A stretch of DNA of 64,000 bases from positions 62,001 to 126,000 of the forward strand of contig NZ_JARXVE010000011.1 in the NCBI RefSeq assembly GCF_029893345.1, read 5' to 3'. Every line of letters starts with the position of its first letter. Position 1 is the first letter of the stretch. A model generated the notes under the pieces. The model saw only the letters and a list, made by a program, of their open reading frames with translations, was not told the origin of the DNA and ran no database searches. This document shows positions 17,764 through 26,742 of the stretch, in pieces. The position numbers were made by a program, and so were the translations under genes. Source of the DNA: Mycolicibacterium frederiksbergense (GTDB lineage: Bacteria; Actinomycetota; Actinomycetes; Mycobacteriales; Mycobacteriaceae).

Positions 17764-18728
17764 ACCCCAGCCCGATCAGGGTTCTCGCACACTTCACTCC
17801 CGGCGACAAAGTCCTGGACTTTCTTGCGCCACACCAAGACTGGCTCGATGTGAGGTTCTGCGCCGAGGACGACGACGCCACCTTCTACCGGGAGCTGCCC
17901 ACCGCCGAGGTGCTCTGGCATGTGCTGCGCCCGATTTCCGGCGAGGATCTGCAACGCGGGCTGCGGCTGAGACTGGTGCACAAACTGGGCGCCGGGGTGA
18001 ACACCATCGATGTGGACACCGCCAACCGGCTGGGCATCCTGGTGGCCAATATGCCCGGTGCCAATGCGCCGTCGGTGGCCGAGGGCACCGTGCTGCTGAT
18101 GCTGGCCACGCTGCGCCGACTGTTGGAACTCGACCAAGCCACCCGGGCCGGCCGGGGCTGGCCGTCGGACGCCAGCCTGGGCGAGACCGTTCGGGATATC
18201 GGCGGATGCACAGTGGGGCTGCTCGGCTACGGCAACGTGGCACAGCGGGTGGAGAAGATCGTCATCGCGATGGGCGCCGAGCCGTCGCGGGTACTGCACA
18301 CCAGCACCGGCGATACCGGCCATCCGCGCTGGCGCAGCCTGCCGGACCTGTTGGCCGCCAGCGATATCGTCTCGCTGCATCTCCCGCTGACAGATGCCAC
18401 CCACGGACTGCTCGACCGCAAGGCGCTGGCTTCGATGCGGCCCGGCGCGGTGATCGTCAACACCGCCCGCGGGGCGATCATCGACGAGCCCGCCCTCGTC
18501 GAGGCGCTGCGCACCGGCGCGTTGGCCGCAGCCGGTCTCGACGTGTTCGCCGAGGAGCCGGTACCGGCCGACAATCCCCTGCTGGCCCTGCCCAATGTGG
18601 TGCTCACCCCACACGTGAGCTGGTACACCGTCGACACCATGCGGCGTTACCTGGGCATGGCGGTGGAAAACTGCCGCCGCATCCGCGACGGCGAAGCACT
18701 GGCACACGTAGTAAACGCAGTTAAATAG
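17760..18728 (+). CDS. D-2-hydroxyacid dehydrogenase, NAD-binding
   Basis: Dehydrogenase of the D-isomer-specific 2-hydroxyacid family, 322 residues. The Rossmann motif is VGLLGYGNVAQRVEKI. The family signatures LVHKLGAGVNTIDVD, VNTARGAIIDEPAL and the catalytic His in LTPHVSW are present. The GTG at 17760 overlaps the preceding stop by the usual GTGA; an ATG at 17739 in the same frame is possible. Substrate unknown; the link to the coupled hydrolase suggests the hydrolase may release a 2-oxo or 2-hydroxy acid. Confidence 0.86.
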   Translation: MNPSPIRVLAHFTPGDKVLDFLAPHQDWLDVRFCAEDDDATFYRELPTAEVLWHVLRPISGEDLQRGLRLRLVHKLGAGVNTIDVDTANRLGILVANMPGANAPSVAEGTVLLMLATLRRLLELDQATRAGRGWPSDASLGETVRDIGGCTVGLLGYGNVAQRVEKIVIAMGAEPSRVLHTSTGDTGHPRWRSLPDLLAASDIVSLHLPLTDATHGLLDRKALASMRPGAVIVNTARGAIIDEPALVEALRTGALAAAGLDVFAEEPVPADNPLLALPNVVLTPHVSWYTVDTMRRYLGMAVENCRRIRDGEALAHVVNAVK

Positions 18729-18813
18729 GCCTCCGGAGTGACGCCGATCACCCCGGAGTACCCTCAACCCAACCGACCGGTTATTCGAGCAATGCCCCGG
18801 ATGGAGGTGCCGC

Positions 18814-21048
18814 ATGCCCATTGCGATCACGTCTGAGCACAACGACCTGGCCGGCTCGGTTCGGTCCCTGGTGGCGCGGGTGGCGCCGTCAGAGCTGCTG
18901 CACGAAGCCCTGGATGCCGACTGGCAGAACCCGATCCCGAACCCTCCGCCGTACTGGAAGGCCGCGGCCGACCAGGGCCTGCAGGGCGTCCACCTGTCCG
19001 AAGCCGTCGGCGGGCAGGGCTTCGGGATCCTGGAGCTGGCCATCGCGCTGGCGGAGTTCGGCTACGGCGCGGTCCCCGGGCCGTTCGTCCCGTCGGCGAT
19101 CGCCAGCGCCCTGATCTCGGCCAACAATGCCGAGGCCAAGGTGCTCAACAACCTGGCCTCCGGCGACGTCATCGCGGCATATGCCATCGACTCCGGCCTG
19201 ACCACGACCCGGCAAGGCTCCGCCCTGGTGATCCGCGGCGAGGCGCGGGCCGTGCCGGCTGCGGCGCAGGCATCGGTGCTGGTGCTTCCGGTCGCGATCG
19301 GCTCCGGCGTGGAATGGGTGGTCCTGGACGCCGCCCAGCTGGAGATCGAACCGGTCCGCAGTGTCGACCCATTGCGCCCGCTGGCCCATGTGCGGGCCAA
19401 CGCCGTCGAGATCGGCCCCGACGAGGAGGCCGACCGGGTGCTGTCCAATCTGGGCCGCGCCCGGGCCAGGGCACTGATCTCGACCCTGCTGTCGGCCGAG
19501 GCGATCGGCGTCGCCCGCTGGGCCACCGACACCGCAACCGGCTACGCCAAGATCCGCGAACAGTTCGGCAGGCCGATCGGCCAGTTCCAGGCGATCAAGC
19601 ACAAGTGTGCCGGGATGATCGCCGAGACCGAACGCGCCACCGCAGCCGTCTGGGACGCCGCGCGCGCCCTGGACGAGGTGCAGCAGGGCAGCGACTCTGG
19701 GATGGATTCGGCACAAACGCATTTCGAGTTCGCCGCGGCCGTGGCCGCCACCCTGGCGCCGGTGGCTGCGCAGCACACCACCCAGGACTGCATCCAGGTG
19801 CACGGCGGCATCGGTTTCACCTGGGAGCACGACGCCAACGTGTACTACCGCCGCGCGCTGGTGCTGGCGGCATGTTTCGGCCGGGCCGCGGACTATCCGC
19901 AGCTGGTGGTCGACACCGCAACTGCCACCGGGATGCGTCCGGTGGACATCGATCTGGATCCCGACACCGAGAAGTTGCGTGCCGAAATCCGCGCGGAAGT
20001 CGCTGCGCTGAAAGAACTTCCGCGAGGTAGCGAGCGCAACACCGCCATCGCCGAGGGCGGCTGGGTGCAGCCGCACCTGCCCAAGCCATGGGGCCGCGCA
20101 TCGGAGCCGGTCGAGCAGATCATCATCGCGCAGGAGTTCAGCACCGGCCGGGTGCGGCGTCCGCAGATGGGCATCGCCTCCTGGATCATCCCGTCGATCG
20201 TGGCGTTCGGTACCGACGATCAGAAGCAACGGTTCCTGCCGCCCACGTTCCGCGGCGAGATGATTTGGTGCCAGCTGTTTTCCGAGCCCGGCGCGGGCTC
20301 TGATCTGGCCAGTTTGACCACCAAGGCCACCAAGGTCGACGGTGGCTGGCGGATCACCGGGCAGAAGATCTGGACGACGGCTGCGCAGTTCTCGGCGTGG
20401 GGTGCCCTGCTGGCGCGCACCGACCCGAGCGCCCCCAAGCACAACGGGATCACCTATTTTCTGCTCGACATGAAAGCGCCTGGCGTCGAGGTGAAACCGC
20501 TGCGCGAGCTGACCGGCAACGCGATGTTCAACACGGTGTTCATCGACGACGTGTTTGTGCCCGATGCCATGGTGCTCGGTGATGTCGACCGGGGCTGGGA
20601 GGTCAGCCGCAACACACTGACCAACGAACGGGTGTCGATCGGCAGCAGCGAGCCACCGTTTTTGGCCAACCTGGAACAGTTCGTGGCGTTCGTCGGTGCG
20701 GGCCACTTCGATCAGATCGACCAGAATCGGGCCGGCCAGCTGATCGCCGAGGGGCATGCCGCCAAGGTGCTCAACCTGCGGTCCACCCTGCTGACGCTGG
20801 CCGGCGGCGACGCCATGCCGGCCGCGGCGATCTCCAAGTTGCTGTCGATGAAGACCGGCCAGGGTTACGCGGAGTTCGCGGTGGCCTCGTTCGGCACCGA
20901 CGGAGCCATCGGGGATCCCGGCCAGGAGTACGGCCGGTGGGCCGAGTACCTGCTGGCCAGCCGGGCCACCACGATCTACGGCGGTACCACCGAGGTTCAG
21001 CTCAATATCATCGCCGAACGTCTGCTGGGTCTGCCCCGCGATCCGTAA
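18814..21048 (+). CDS. fadE6: Fused two-domain acyl-CoA dehydrogenase FadE6
   Basis: Flavoenzyme of fatty-acid or sterol-type beta-oxidation. At 744 residues it is about twice the normal ACAD length and contains two ACAD units. The first (residues 1-375) has the C-terminal signature CIQVHGGIGFTWEHD. The second (from about 385) has the substrate loop SEPGAGSDLASL, ITGQKIWTT, and the C-terminal IYGGTTEVQLNIIAERLLGL. It matches M. tuberculosis FadE6 (Rv0271c) in size and context. GGAGG precedes the ATG. In M. tuberculosis fadD2 is the adjacent gene; here it is 37 kb away. Confidence 0.92.
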   Translation: MPIAITSEHNDLAGSVRSLVARVAPSELLHEALDADWQNPIPNPPPYWKAAADQGLQGVHLSEAVGGQGFGILELAIALAEFGYGAVPGPFVPSAIASALISANNAEAKVLNNLASGDVIAAYAIDSGLTTTRQGSALVIRGEARAVPAAAQASVLVLPVAIGSGVEWVVLDAAQLEIEPVRSVDPLRPLAHVRANAVEIGPDEEADRVLSNLGRARARALISTLLSAEAIGVARWATDTATGYAKIREQFGRPIGQFQAIKHKCAGMIAETERATAAVWDAARALDEVQQGSDSGMDSAQTHFEFAAAVAATLAPVAAQHTTQDCIQVHGGIGFTWEHDANVYYRRALVLAACFGRAADYPQLVVDTATATGMRPVDIDLDPDTEKLRAEIRAEVAALKELPRGSERNTAIAEGGWVQPHLPKPWGRASEPVEQIIIAQEFSTGRVRRPQMGIASWIIPSIVAFGTDDQKQRFLPPTFRGEMIWCQLFSEPGAGSDLASLTTKATKVDGGWRITGQKIWTTAAQFSAWGALLARTDPSAPKHNGITYFLLDMKAPGVEVKPLRELTGNAMFNTVFIDDVFVPDAMVLGDVDRGWEVSRNTLTNERVSIGSSEPPFLANLEQFVAFVGAGHFDQIDQNRAGQLIAEGHAAKVLNLRSTLLTLAGGDAMPAAAISKLLSMKTGQGYAEFAVASFGTDGAIGDPGQEYGRWAEYLLASRATTIYGGTTEVQLNIIAERLLGLPRDP

Positions 21049-21073
21049 TGCGGCCCAGATCTTTACCTCTGGA

Positions 21074-21820
21074 TCAGGCGCAGTAGCCGCCGGTACCAGC
21101 GCGGGCCATCACGATGGGCCCGAGCGTGGACCGCGCCGACAACTGCAACAGGGCGTCCACAAGAATGGCGATGTCCTCGGCCGGGATCATCTGCTCGGGA
21201 CGGACCTGGTCATGCACCCACGCCGACATGTCGGTGTTGACGTACGCAGGTGCGATGGCCGTCGCCGACACCCCGTTCCCGGATTCCTCGGCGTTGAGCG
21301 TCTCGACCAGCGATATCACCGCGGCCTTTGAGGCACCGTACGCCGCCAATCCGGCCTCGGCGTACACGCCGGTGATGGATGACAGCACCACGATCTTGGC
21401 GCCACGGTGATCGCGCCGGGACGCACCGGCACGTAGCAACGGCAGTGCCGCCTGAATCAACAGGAAAGGGCTGCGGAAGTTCACCGCGAGGGTCTTGTCG
21501 AGCCGCCCTGCCGGATAGGAGGCGATCGGTCCGGCTGTCCCGACGCCCGCGTTGACGATCAATGCAGCCATGTCACCATACGAACTGCGGTGGGCCTCAA
21601 CGAGTGCCGCCGGCCCGGCCGGGTCGGCCATATCCGCCGACACCGCTCGCACGGAGGGTGCGCCCAGGTCGGTCAGTGTCGGCACCAGTGCATCAAGGGC
21701 ACCCTGGTCCCGCGCGGTGATGGTCAGCGCCATCCCCTGGGCCGCCAGTCGTTTGGCGATCACCAGGCCGATTCCGCGCGAGGCGCCGGTGACGAGAGCT
21801 GACGAAGGCGAATCATTCAC
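21074..21820 (-). CDS. Short-chain dehydrogenase/reductase
   Basis: Classical SDR of 248 residues. The cofactor motif is LVTGASRGIGLVIA, the NAG motif is VNAGVGTAG, and the catalytic triad is visible as Ser in VLSSITG with YGASK. The GTG at 21820 was chosen because it begins just before the Rossmann strand and overlaps the 3' end of the upstream regulator by eight bases. It is therefore co-transcribed with the XRE-TetR regulator and is probably part of the same catabolic module as the divergent ACAD and kinase. Substrate unknown. Confidence 0.88.
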   Translation of the reverse strand: MNDSPSSALVTGASRGIGLVIAKRLAAQGMALTITARDQGALDALVPTLTDLGAPSVRAVSADMADPAGPAALVEAHRSSYGDMAALIVNAGVGTAGPIASYPAGRLDKTLAVNFRSPFLLIQAALPLLRAGASRRDHRGAKIVVLSSITGVYAEAGLAAYGASKAAVISLVETLNAEESGNGVSATAIAPAYVNTDMSAWVHDQVRPEQMIPAEDIAILVDALLQLSARSTLGPIVMARAGTGGYCA

Positions 21821-22709
21821 TGGGGGTGTCCTTTTCCGGGCGAAGCATGGACAATGCGAACTCGACGTAGGTACGGGCGACCTGCTCGGCGCTGTCAGGA
21901 CCGTCAGGGCGGAACCACTGCGGCAACGAGGTGCACATCGTGGCGATGGCGCGACCGGCCGTCGGCGCACTGACCGGGTGCAGGTAACCCTCGGCGCTGG
22001 CACGCGCGATGGCGTCATCGAGCAGGTGCTGCAGACGACTCCGTGATGCGGCGATGCGCCGTCGATTCTCGCCCGTCAGGCTCCGCATCTCGCTAGCGCC
22101 GATGAACGCCAGTTGTGCACGGTTGGTGTGAAACAGCGCCAGAGCCTCAACTATCAGGGCGACCTCCTCGAGGCTGGTGCGCGCCTCCCGCCGGGCCGCT
22201 TCCACGCGCCAATGCAGTTCGGCCATCGTGATATCCAGGACGCGCACGAGCAGTTCCTGTTTGTCCCGGTAGTGGTGATAAATACCTGGAACGCTCAACT
22301 GAGCGAGCTCGGCGAGCATCCTCATCGAGGCGCCGTGATAGCCGATCTCAACGAATGCGTCGACAGCCGCGCGCAGGACGGGGTCGAGAGTCAGCGGCGG
22401 GAAATCGCGCCAGTCACCGCCGCTGATGACATCACTGCTTCCACGGCGGGATTCGGCGTCCGGGTGCGAATCGGGTGACGAGGTCGCCGGCAGGAGGCGT
22501 TCGATCGGTATGCCGAGCACATCGGCCACGGCACGCAACCTGGTGACCGAGACCCCGGTCTTGCCGTTCTCGATCGCGCTGACCGTCGCGGCACTGACGT
22601 TCAGCCGATCCGCGAGAGCGCGCAACGTCAGCCCCGCCTCGCGTCGTGCGTCACGGACCGCTGCGCCGACGTACCCATCGGCACTCAAACTACTCAGCAT
22701 GTTCAGCAT
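21813..22709 (-). CDS. Double-HTH regulator: N-terminal XRE domain fused to TetR-type domain
   Basis: A 298-residue transcription factor with two DNA-binding modules. Residues about 14-75 are an XRE/HTH_3 domain (REAGLTLRALADRLNVSAAT, then VSAIENGKTG). After a polar linker (about 76-100) comes a TetR module with HTH MRMLAELAQLSVPGIYHHYR and a C-terminal TetR ligand-like domain. An internal ATG at 22700 is an alternative start and would place the 8-bp-arm palindrome wholly upstream. Coupled to the SDR and divergent from the ACAD/kinase pair, it probably controls both. Confidence 0.88.
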   Translation of the reverse strand: MLNMLSSLSADGYVGAAVRDARREAGLTLRALADRLNVSAATVSAIENGKTGVSVTRLRAVADVLGIPIERLLPATSSPDSHPDAESRRGSSDVISGGDWRDFPPLTLDPVLRAAVDAFVEIGYHGASMRMLAELAQLSVPGIYHHYRDKQELLVRVLDITMAELHWRVEAARREARTSLEEVALIVEALALFHTNRAQLAFIGASEMRSLTGENRRRIAASRSRLQHLLDDAIARASAEGYLHPVSAPTAGRAIATMCTSLPQWFRPDGPDSAEQVARTYVEFALSMLRPEKDTPSE

Positions 22710-22719
22710 TCCTGAACAT
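22699..22719. promoter_or_regulatory. Perfect inverted repeat at the XRE-TetR regulator start
   Basis: Arms ATGTTCAG and CTGAACAT (eight of eight) separated by five bases. The repeat overlaps the first codons of the regulator if translation starts at 22709, or sits immediately upstream of the alternative ATG at 22700. This is a likely autoregulatory operator for the XRE or TetR module. Confidence 0.5.
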
Positions 22720-22819
22720 TGAGGTCACCATATCCACCTCCAAGATTCCGCAGATCACGAAATCCGTTGGCAATATTGACGGCATTACCGACGCTATGCG
22801 ACGCTGCAACTTCCACGGT

Positions 22820-22837
22820 ACCGAACGCTCGCTCGGT
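22820..22837. promoter_or_regulatory. Palindrome upstream of the ACAD gene, candidate TetR-type operator
   Basis: The 18-bp sequence ACCGAACGCTCGCTCGGT is symmetric at 14 of 18 positions and ends 31 bp before the ACAD start codon. The outer arms ACCGA/TCGGT with an inner CG pair resemble TetR-type operators of lipid genes. It differs from the palindrome at 22699, so the fusion regulator might use two distinct sites. Confidence 0.35.
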
Positions 22838-22868
22838 GCGCTACCAAACCATACCGCGAGGAACCGAG

Positions 22869-24071
22869 ATGCCCATCGACTTGAGCTACGCACCGGAGAT
22901 CGCCGACCTTGCCCGGCGGACCTCTGATTTCGTCCAGCGGACTGTCCTGCCGGTCGAGGACAGCTACGGCGGCGATATCGAGGCCGCCGGGGGCGACAGC
23001 CTGCGCCGCGAACTCCAGTCTGCGGCCCGAGAGGCGGGCCTGCTGGCCCCCCACGCGCCGATCGAGAACGGCGGCCTGGGGCTCGGAATGTGCGACCGCA
23101 TCCCCGTTTTCGAGGAGGCGGGCTACGCATTGTTCGGCCCGTTGGCCCTCAATATCGCGGCTCCCGATGAAGGCAACGCGCATCTGCTGGCGCACGTGGC
23201 CGATGCCGAGCAGCGGGATCGCTACCTAAAGCCCCTGGTGAGCGGCGAGGTCCGGTCAGCCTTCGCGATGACCGAACCCGCGCCCGGCGCGGGCTCGGAT
23301 CCGGCAATGCTGCGGTCCCGGGCAGAGCGGGCCGGCTCGGGGTGGCGCATCGATGGGCACAAGTGGTTCATCACCGGCGCCGACGGGGCGGGATTCTTCA
23401 TCGTGATGACACGGACCGCAGGCGAGCCCGGACAGCGTGGCGGCGCAACGATGTTCCTGGTCGACGCGGCCACCCCGGGCGTGCGGGTCGAACGTCACAT
23501 CGCAACGATGGACCGATCGATGATCGGTGGTCACTGCGAAGTGTCGTTCGACAACGTTCGTGTCGGGCCCGACAGTGTGCTCGGGGCGGTCGACGAAGGC
23601 TTCCGCTATGCACAGGTCCGGCTGGGACCGGCCAGGATGACCCACGTCATGCGGTGGCTGGGAGCGGCCCGTCGGGCCCACGAGACCGCTGCGGCCCACG
23701 TGGCCGAACGGGAGGCTTTCGGGTCCTCGCTCAGCGAGCTCGGCATGATCCAGCAGATGCTCGCCGACAATGAGATCGACATCGCCGCGACTCGCGCCCT
23801 GCTGGTGCGGGCGTGTTGGGAACTCGACTGCGGGCAGGCGGCAAGTATGTCCACATCGATTGCGAAAACGTTTGCGGCCGAGGCGATCAACCGCATCGTT
23901 GACCGGAGCATGCAAATGTGCGGTGGACTCGGCGTCTCCGAGGACCTGCCGCTGGCCCGCATCTCGCGGGAGGTTCGGCCGTTCCGCATCTATGACGGCC
24001 CCTCTGAGGTTCACCGGTGGGCGCTCGCGAAGCGCGCCGTCGGCGCCCGCAGGAGCGGAGCGGGGTCATGA
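22869..24071 (+). CDS. Acyl-CoA dehydrogenase, kinase-coupled
   Basis: FAD-dependent acyl-CoA dehydrogenase of 400 residues. Conserved parts are the flavin/substrate loop MTEPAPGAGSDPAM, DGHKWFITGAD, the helix MQMCGGLGVSEDLPLARI and the C-terminal IYDGPSEVHRWALAK. The ATG at 22869 has GAGGAA upstream; the longer frame to 22719 has no support. Its stop overlaps the start of the APH-like kinase (ATGA). This pairing resembles the two halves of eukaryotic ACAD10/ACAD11 and Pseudomonas LvaC with LvaA, which together process 4-hydroxyacyl-CoAs via a phosphorylated intermediate. Confidence 0.9.
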   Translation: MPIDLSYAPEIADLARRTSDFVQRTVLPVEDSYGGDIEAAGGDSLRRELQSAAREAGLLAPHAPIENGGLGLGMCDRIPVFEEAGYALFGPLALNIAAPDEGNAHLLAHVADAEQRDRYLKPLVSGEVRSAFAMTEPAPGAGSDPAMLRSRAERAGSGWRIDGHKWFITGADGAGFFIVMTRTAGEPGQRGGATMFLVDAATPGVRVERHIATMDRSMIGGHCEVSFDNVRVGPDSVLGAVDEGFRYAQVRLGPARMTHVMRWLGAARRAHETAAAHVAEREAFGSSLSELGMIQQMLADNEIDIAATRALLVRACWELDCGQAASMSTSIAKTFAAEAINRIVDRSMQMCGGLGVSEDLPLARISREVRPFRIYDGPSEVHRWALAKRAVGARRSGAGS

Positions 24072-25081
24072 ACGCCGCGCTCGACACCACCCTCGTGCGC
24101 CGCCTACTAACCGAGTGCGGTGTCGAGGTCCAGGGCGAACTCAGCGTGCAGGCCCTCACGGGCGGCCGGTCGAACCTCACCTACAAGGTTCATGACGGGC
24201 GATCGACCTGGGTTGTTCGCCGTCCCCCCACGACCGGGCTGACCGCCTCGGCGCACGATATGGCTCGCGAGTTCGCCGTCACCGCTGCACTGCAATCGAG
24301 CAGCGTGCCCGTGGCGAAGGCCATTGCCTGCGATCCGGATGGAGCCATCGTTGGGTGTCCGGTGAGCGTCGTCGAATACGTGCCGGGACTGGCCATCCGG
24401 GATCAGGACGAGCTGGCCGAATTGAGCGATGAGCAAGCGCGCGCGGTAACCGAATCGCTGATCCACACCTTGGTCGACCTGCATTCGGTGGACTACCGCT
24501 CGGTCGGCCTCGAGGCCTTCGGTCGTCCCGACGGTTTCCTGGCCCGCCAGGCGGCGGTCTGGGCGCGGCAATGGCAGCGAGTCAGAACCCGGGAACTGGG
24601 CGATATCGAACGGTTGGCAAAGACTTTGGCCGAACGGCTGCCGGCGTCGAGTGGCGCCGCAATTGTGCACGGCGACTTCCGGATAGACAACACACTCCTG
24701 GATCCCCGCCTGCCGGAAAAGGTGCTCGCGGTCGTCGACTGGGAGATGTCGACGATCGGTGATCCGCTCACCGATATCGCGCTGGCGTGCGTCTACCGCT
24801 CCCCTGCCTTTGATCTTCTGCTGGGCACCGGAGCGGCCTGGACCAGTGATCGGCTACCCAGCGCCGACGACATCGCGCACCTGTACTCCACCGTCGCCGG
24901 CCGACCGCTGACGAACTGGAATTGCTATCTCGCGCTGGCGAATCTGAAGGTTGCGGTCATCGCCGAAGGCATCTCGTATCGCGCTCGGTTGCACGCCGAC
25001 GACGACCCGGCGGCCCTACTCGCCGCGGACGCCGCGCCCGAGTTCGCCGCGGCGGGCCTGAGCGCGCTGCGCGCCGGGTGA
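24068..25081 (+). CDS. APH/ACAD10-type phosphotransferase family protein
   Basis: Kinase of 337 residues in the aminoglycoside-phosphotransferase/choline-kinase fold. The N-terminal lobe contains LTGGRSNLTYKV; the catalytic loop is VHGDFRIDNTL and the metal-binding Asp is in VVDWEMSTIGDP. It is translationally coupled to the ACAD. Among characterised relatives, the kinase domain of ACAD11 and LvaA phosphorylate the hydroxyl of 4-hydroxyacyl-CoA. This role is inferred from pairing, not from residues unique to that activity. Confidence 0.85.
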   Translation: MNAALDTTLVRRLLTECGVEVQGELSVQALTGGRSNLTYKVHDGRSTWVVRRPPTTGLTASAHDMAREFAVTAALQSSSVPVAKAIACDPDGAIVGCPVSVVEYVPGLAIRDQDELAELSDEQARAVTESLIHTLVDLHSVDYRSVGLEAFGRPDGFLARQAAVWARQWQRVRTRELGDIERLAKTLAERLPASSGAAIVHGDFRIDNTLLDPRLPEKVLAVVDWEMSTIGDPLTDIALACVYRSPAFDLLLGTGAAWTSDRLPSADDIAHLYSTVAGRPLTNWNCYLALANLKVAVIAEGISYRARLHADDDPAALLAADAAPEFAAAGLSALRAG

Positions 25082-25095
25082 CCTCCCCATGCCCG

Positions 25096-26598
25096 TCATC
25101 GGCGCAGCAGCACGCCCGGCGCGGCGGGCGTGGGGATGGCGTCGTCGTGAGGGGCGGTGCCGTTGAGGTGGGGGCGGGCCAGGATCAGGTACAGCGCGCC
25201 GAGGCCGATGATGATGGCCGACATCAGGATCACGATGTAGTTGTCGTACCAGGGCGCCTCCGGGGTCCGGGGCCAGCAGATGTTGATGATCGCGGCCACC
25301 CCGTAGACCAGGGCCCCGACATTGACCGGCCAGCCCCAACGCCCCAGCCGGTACTTACCGGTGGGCACCCAGCCCTTGCCCCGGGCCCGCAACGCCGCCA
25401 GCACCACCATCTGAAACGCAATGTAGATCCCCACCGACCCGAAACTGATCAGCTTGGTCAACGCATCCGCCGACACCAACGACCCGATGATCAACACCGC
25501 CGGAATCACCGCGGCCAACAACAACGCAAACGGCGGCACCGCCCGCTTGTGATCAAACCGCGCCCACAGCCGCGACCCGACGATCATCTCGTCGCGACCG
25601 TAGGAGTAGATCAGCCGGCTGGCCGCGGCCTGCAAACTCAACGCACACGACACAAACGAGATCAGCACCACGCACAGCACGACCTTCGACCCCACCGCCC
25701 CGAACGCGGCATCGAGGATCGTGGTGATCGGATCAACGTCCTCGCCGCGGACCACCGCGCCGATATCGACCACCGACAGGATCAAGCTCAGACACACGAA
25801 CGTCGCCGCCGCCCCACCGATATAGATGGTGCGCCGCATCGACTTGGGGATCTGCACCCCCGGATTGCGGACCTCCTCGGCGACATCCCCGCACGCCTCA
25901 AACCCGTAGTACTGATACACCCCGATCAGGCTGGCGGCCAAGAACGCGTACAGGAAACTGTGCGAACCCTGGGCCCCGAAACTGTCGAAGAGCACCCCCA
26001 GGCCGTGGTGTCGCTGCGTCAACAACAACCAGCCCCCGACAGCCAGCGCGCCGATCAGCTCCGCGGAAAACCCGAAGATCGCCACGTAGCTGAGCATCTT
26101 GGTGCCCGACAGGTTGATCACCGTGGCCAACGCCAGAATGCCCAACGCGCACAACACCGTGGTGTTGGCCGAGGCGCTGAACCCGAACACCGCGGCGATG
26201 AACGGCCCCGCCCCATAAGCCACCCCGGCGATCGTGGCCAACAACGCGAACACGTACACCCAACCTGTCATCCACGCCCACTTGCGCCCCCACAACCGCC
26301 GCGCCCACGGATACACCCCACCTGCCACCGGGAACTGCGCCACCACCTCGCTGAAAACCAACGCCACCAACAACTGCCCCACCCCGGCGATCACCAAACT
26401 CCAGATCATCGGCGGACCTGCAGTCGCCATCGCAAACGCGAATACCGCATAGATCCCCACCACCGGAGACAAATAGGTAAATCCAAGCGCGAAATTCGCC
26501 CACAGGCTCATATCCCGCTTGAACTCGGACTGAAAACCCAACGCCGCCAACTGAGCATCGTCATCGTCATCGGGCGCGCAGAAATTACTGGTATCCAA
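25096..26598 (-). CDS. APC-family amino acid/amine permease
   Basis: Cytoplasmic-membrane transporter of about 500 residues with roughly twelve hydrophobic segments and an acidic N-terminal stretch (PDDDDDAQ). Typical APC features include a first helix region FTYLSPVVGIYAVFAFAM and FSEVVAQFPVAGGVYPWAR. The frame is open to a GTG at 26673, but the TTG at 26598 has AAAGGA eight bases upstream, and the longer start would abut the operator, so TTG is preferred. It is divergent from the GntR/Cache pair, suggesting uptake of the amine or amino acid sensed by that pair. Confidence 0.86.
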   Translation of the reverse strand: MDTSNFCAPDDDDDAQLAALGFQSEFKRDMSLWANFALGFTYLSPVVGIYAVFAFAMATAGPPMIWSLVIAGVGQLLVALVFSEVVAQFPVAGGVYPWARRLWGRKWAWMTGWVYVFALLATIAGVAYGAGPFIAAVFGFSASANTTVLCALGILALATVINLSGTKMLSYVAIFGFSAELIGALAVGGWLLLTQRHHGLGVLFDSFGAQGSHSFLYAFLAASLIGVYQYYGFEACGDVAEEVRNPGVQIPKSMRRTIYIGGAAATFVCLSLILSVVDIGAVVRGEDVDPITTILDAAFGAVGSKVVLCVVLISFVSCALSLQAAASRLIYSYGRDEMIVGSRLWARFDHKRAVPPFALLLAAVIPAVLIIGSLVSADALTKLISFGSVGIYIAFQMVVLAALRARGKGWVPTGKYRLGRWGWPVNVGALVYGVAAIINICWPRTPEAPWYDNYIVILMSAIIIGLGALYLILARPHLNGTAPHDDAIPTPAAPGVLLRR

Positions 26599-26676
26599 GG
26601 CAGATGTCCTTTGAAGGGATTCCGGCAGAGGTGGCAGCGTCAGCAAGCGACGCACACGTGTGGGCTGGCTCACACG

Positions 26677-26704
26677 AAAACATACATCAGTGTCGCTTTT
26701 TGCG
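26677..26704. promoter_or_regulatory. Shared operator motif, copy 1 (permease/GntR divergent promoter)
   Basis: The segment contains AAAACATACATC, then TGTCG, then TTTTTGC. A second copy with the same blocks, differing at a few positions and by one inserted base, occurs at 37870-37898 ahead of the amine-type operon. The motif lies between the permease and GntR genes, 39 bp upstream of the GntR ATG. Two near-identical AT-rich segments in high-GC intergenic DNA suggest a common binding site, most simply for the GntR protein. Confidence 0.65.
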
Positions 26705-26742
26705 CTAGGTTAATCTTGGACCAATACGGAGCGGAGGTGCGC

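Noticed and set aside
21055..21072. Possible terminator between fadE6 and the SDR gene (CCAGA/TCTGG)
   Set aside because: The stem is only five base pairs with mismatched flanks; too weak to call.
24922..26742. Plus-strand N-terminal extension of the GntR frame covering the permease gene
   Set aside because: The extension is antisense to the permease and low in complexity. A strong ribosome-binding site and the HTH start point to the ATG at 26743.
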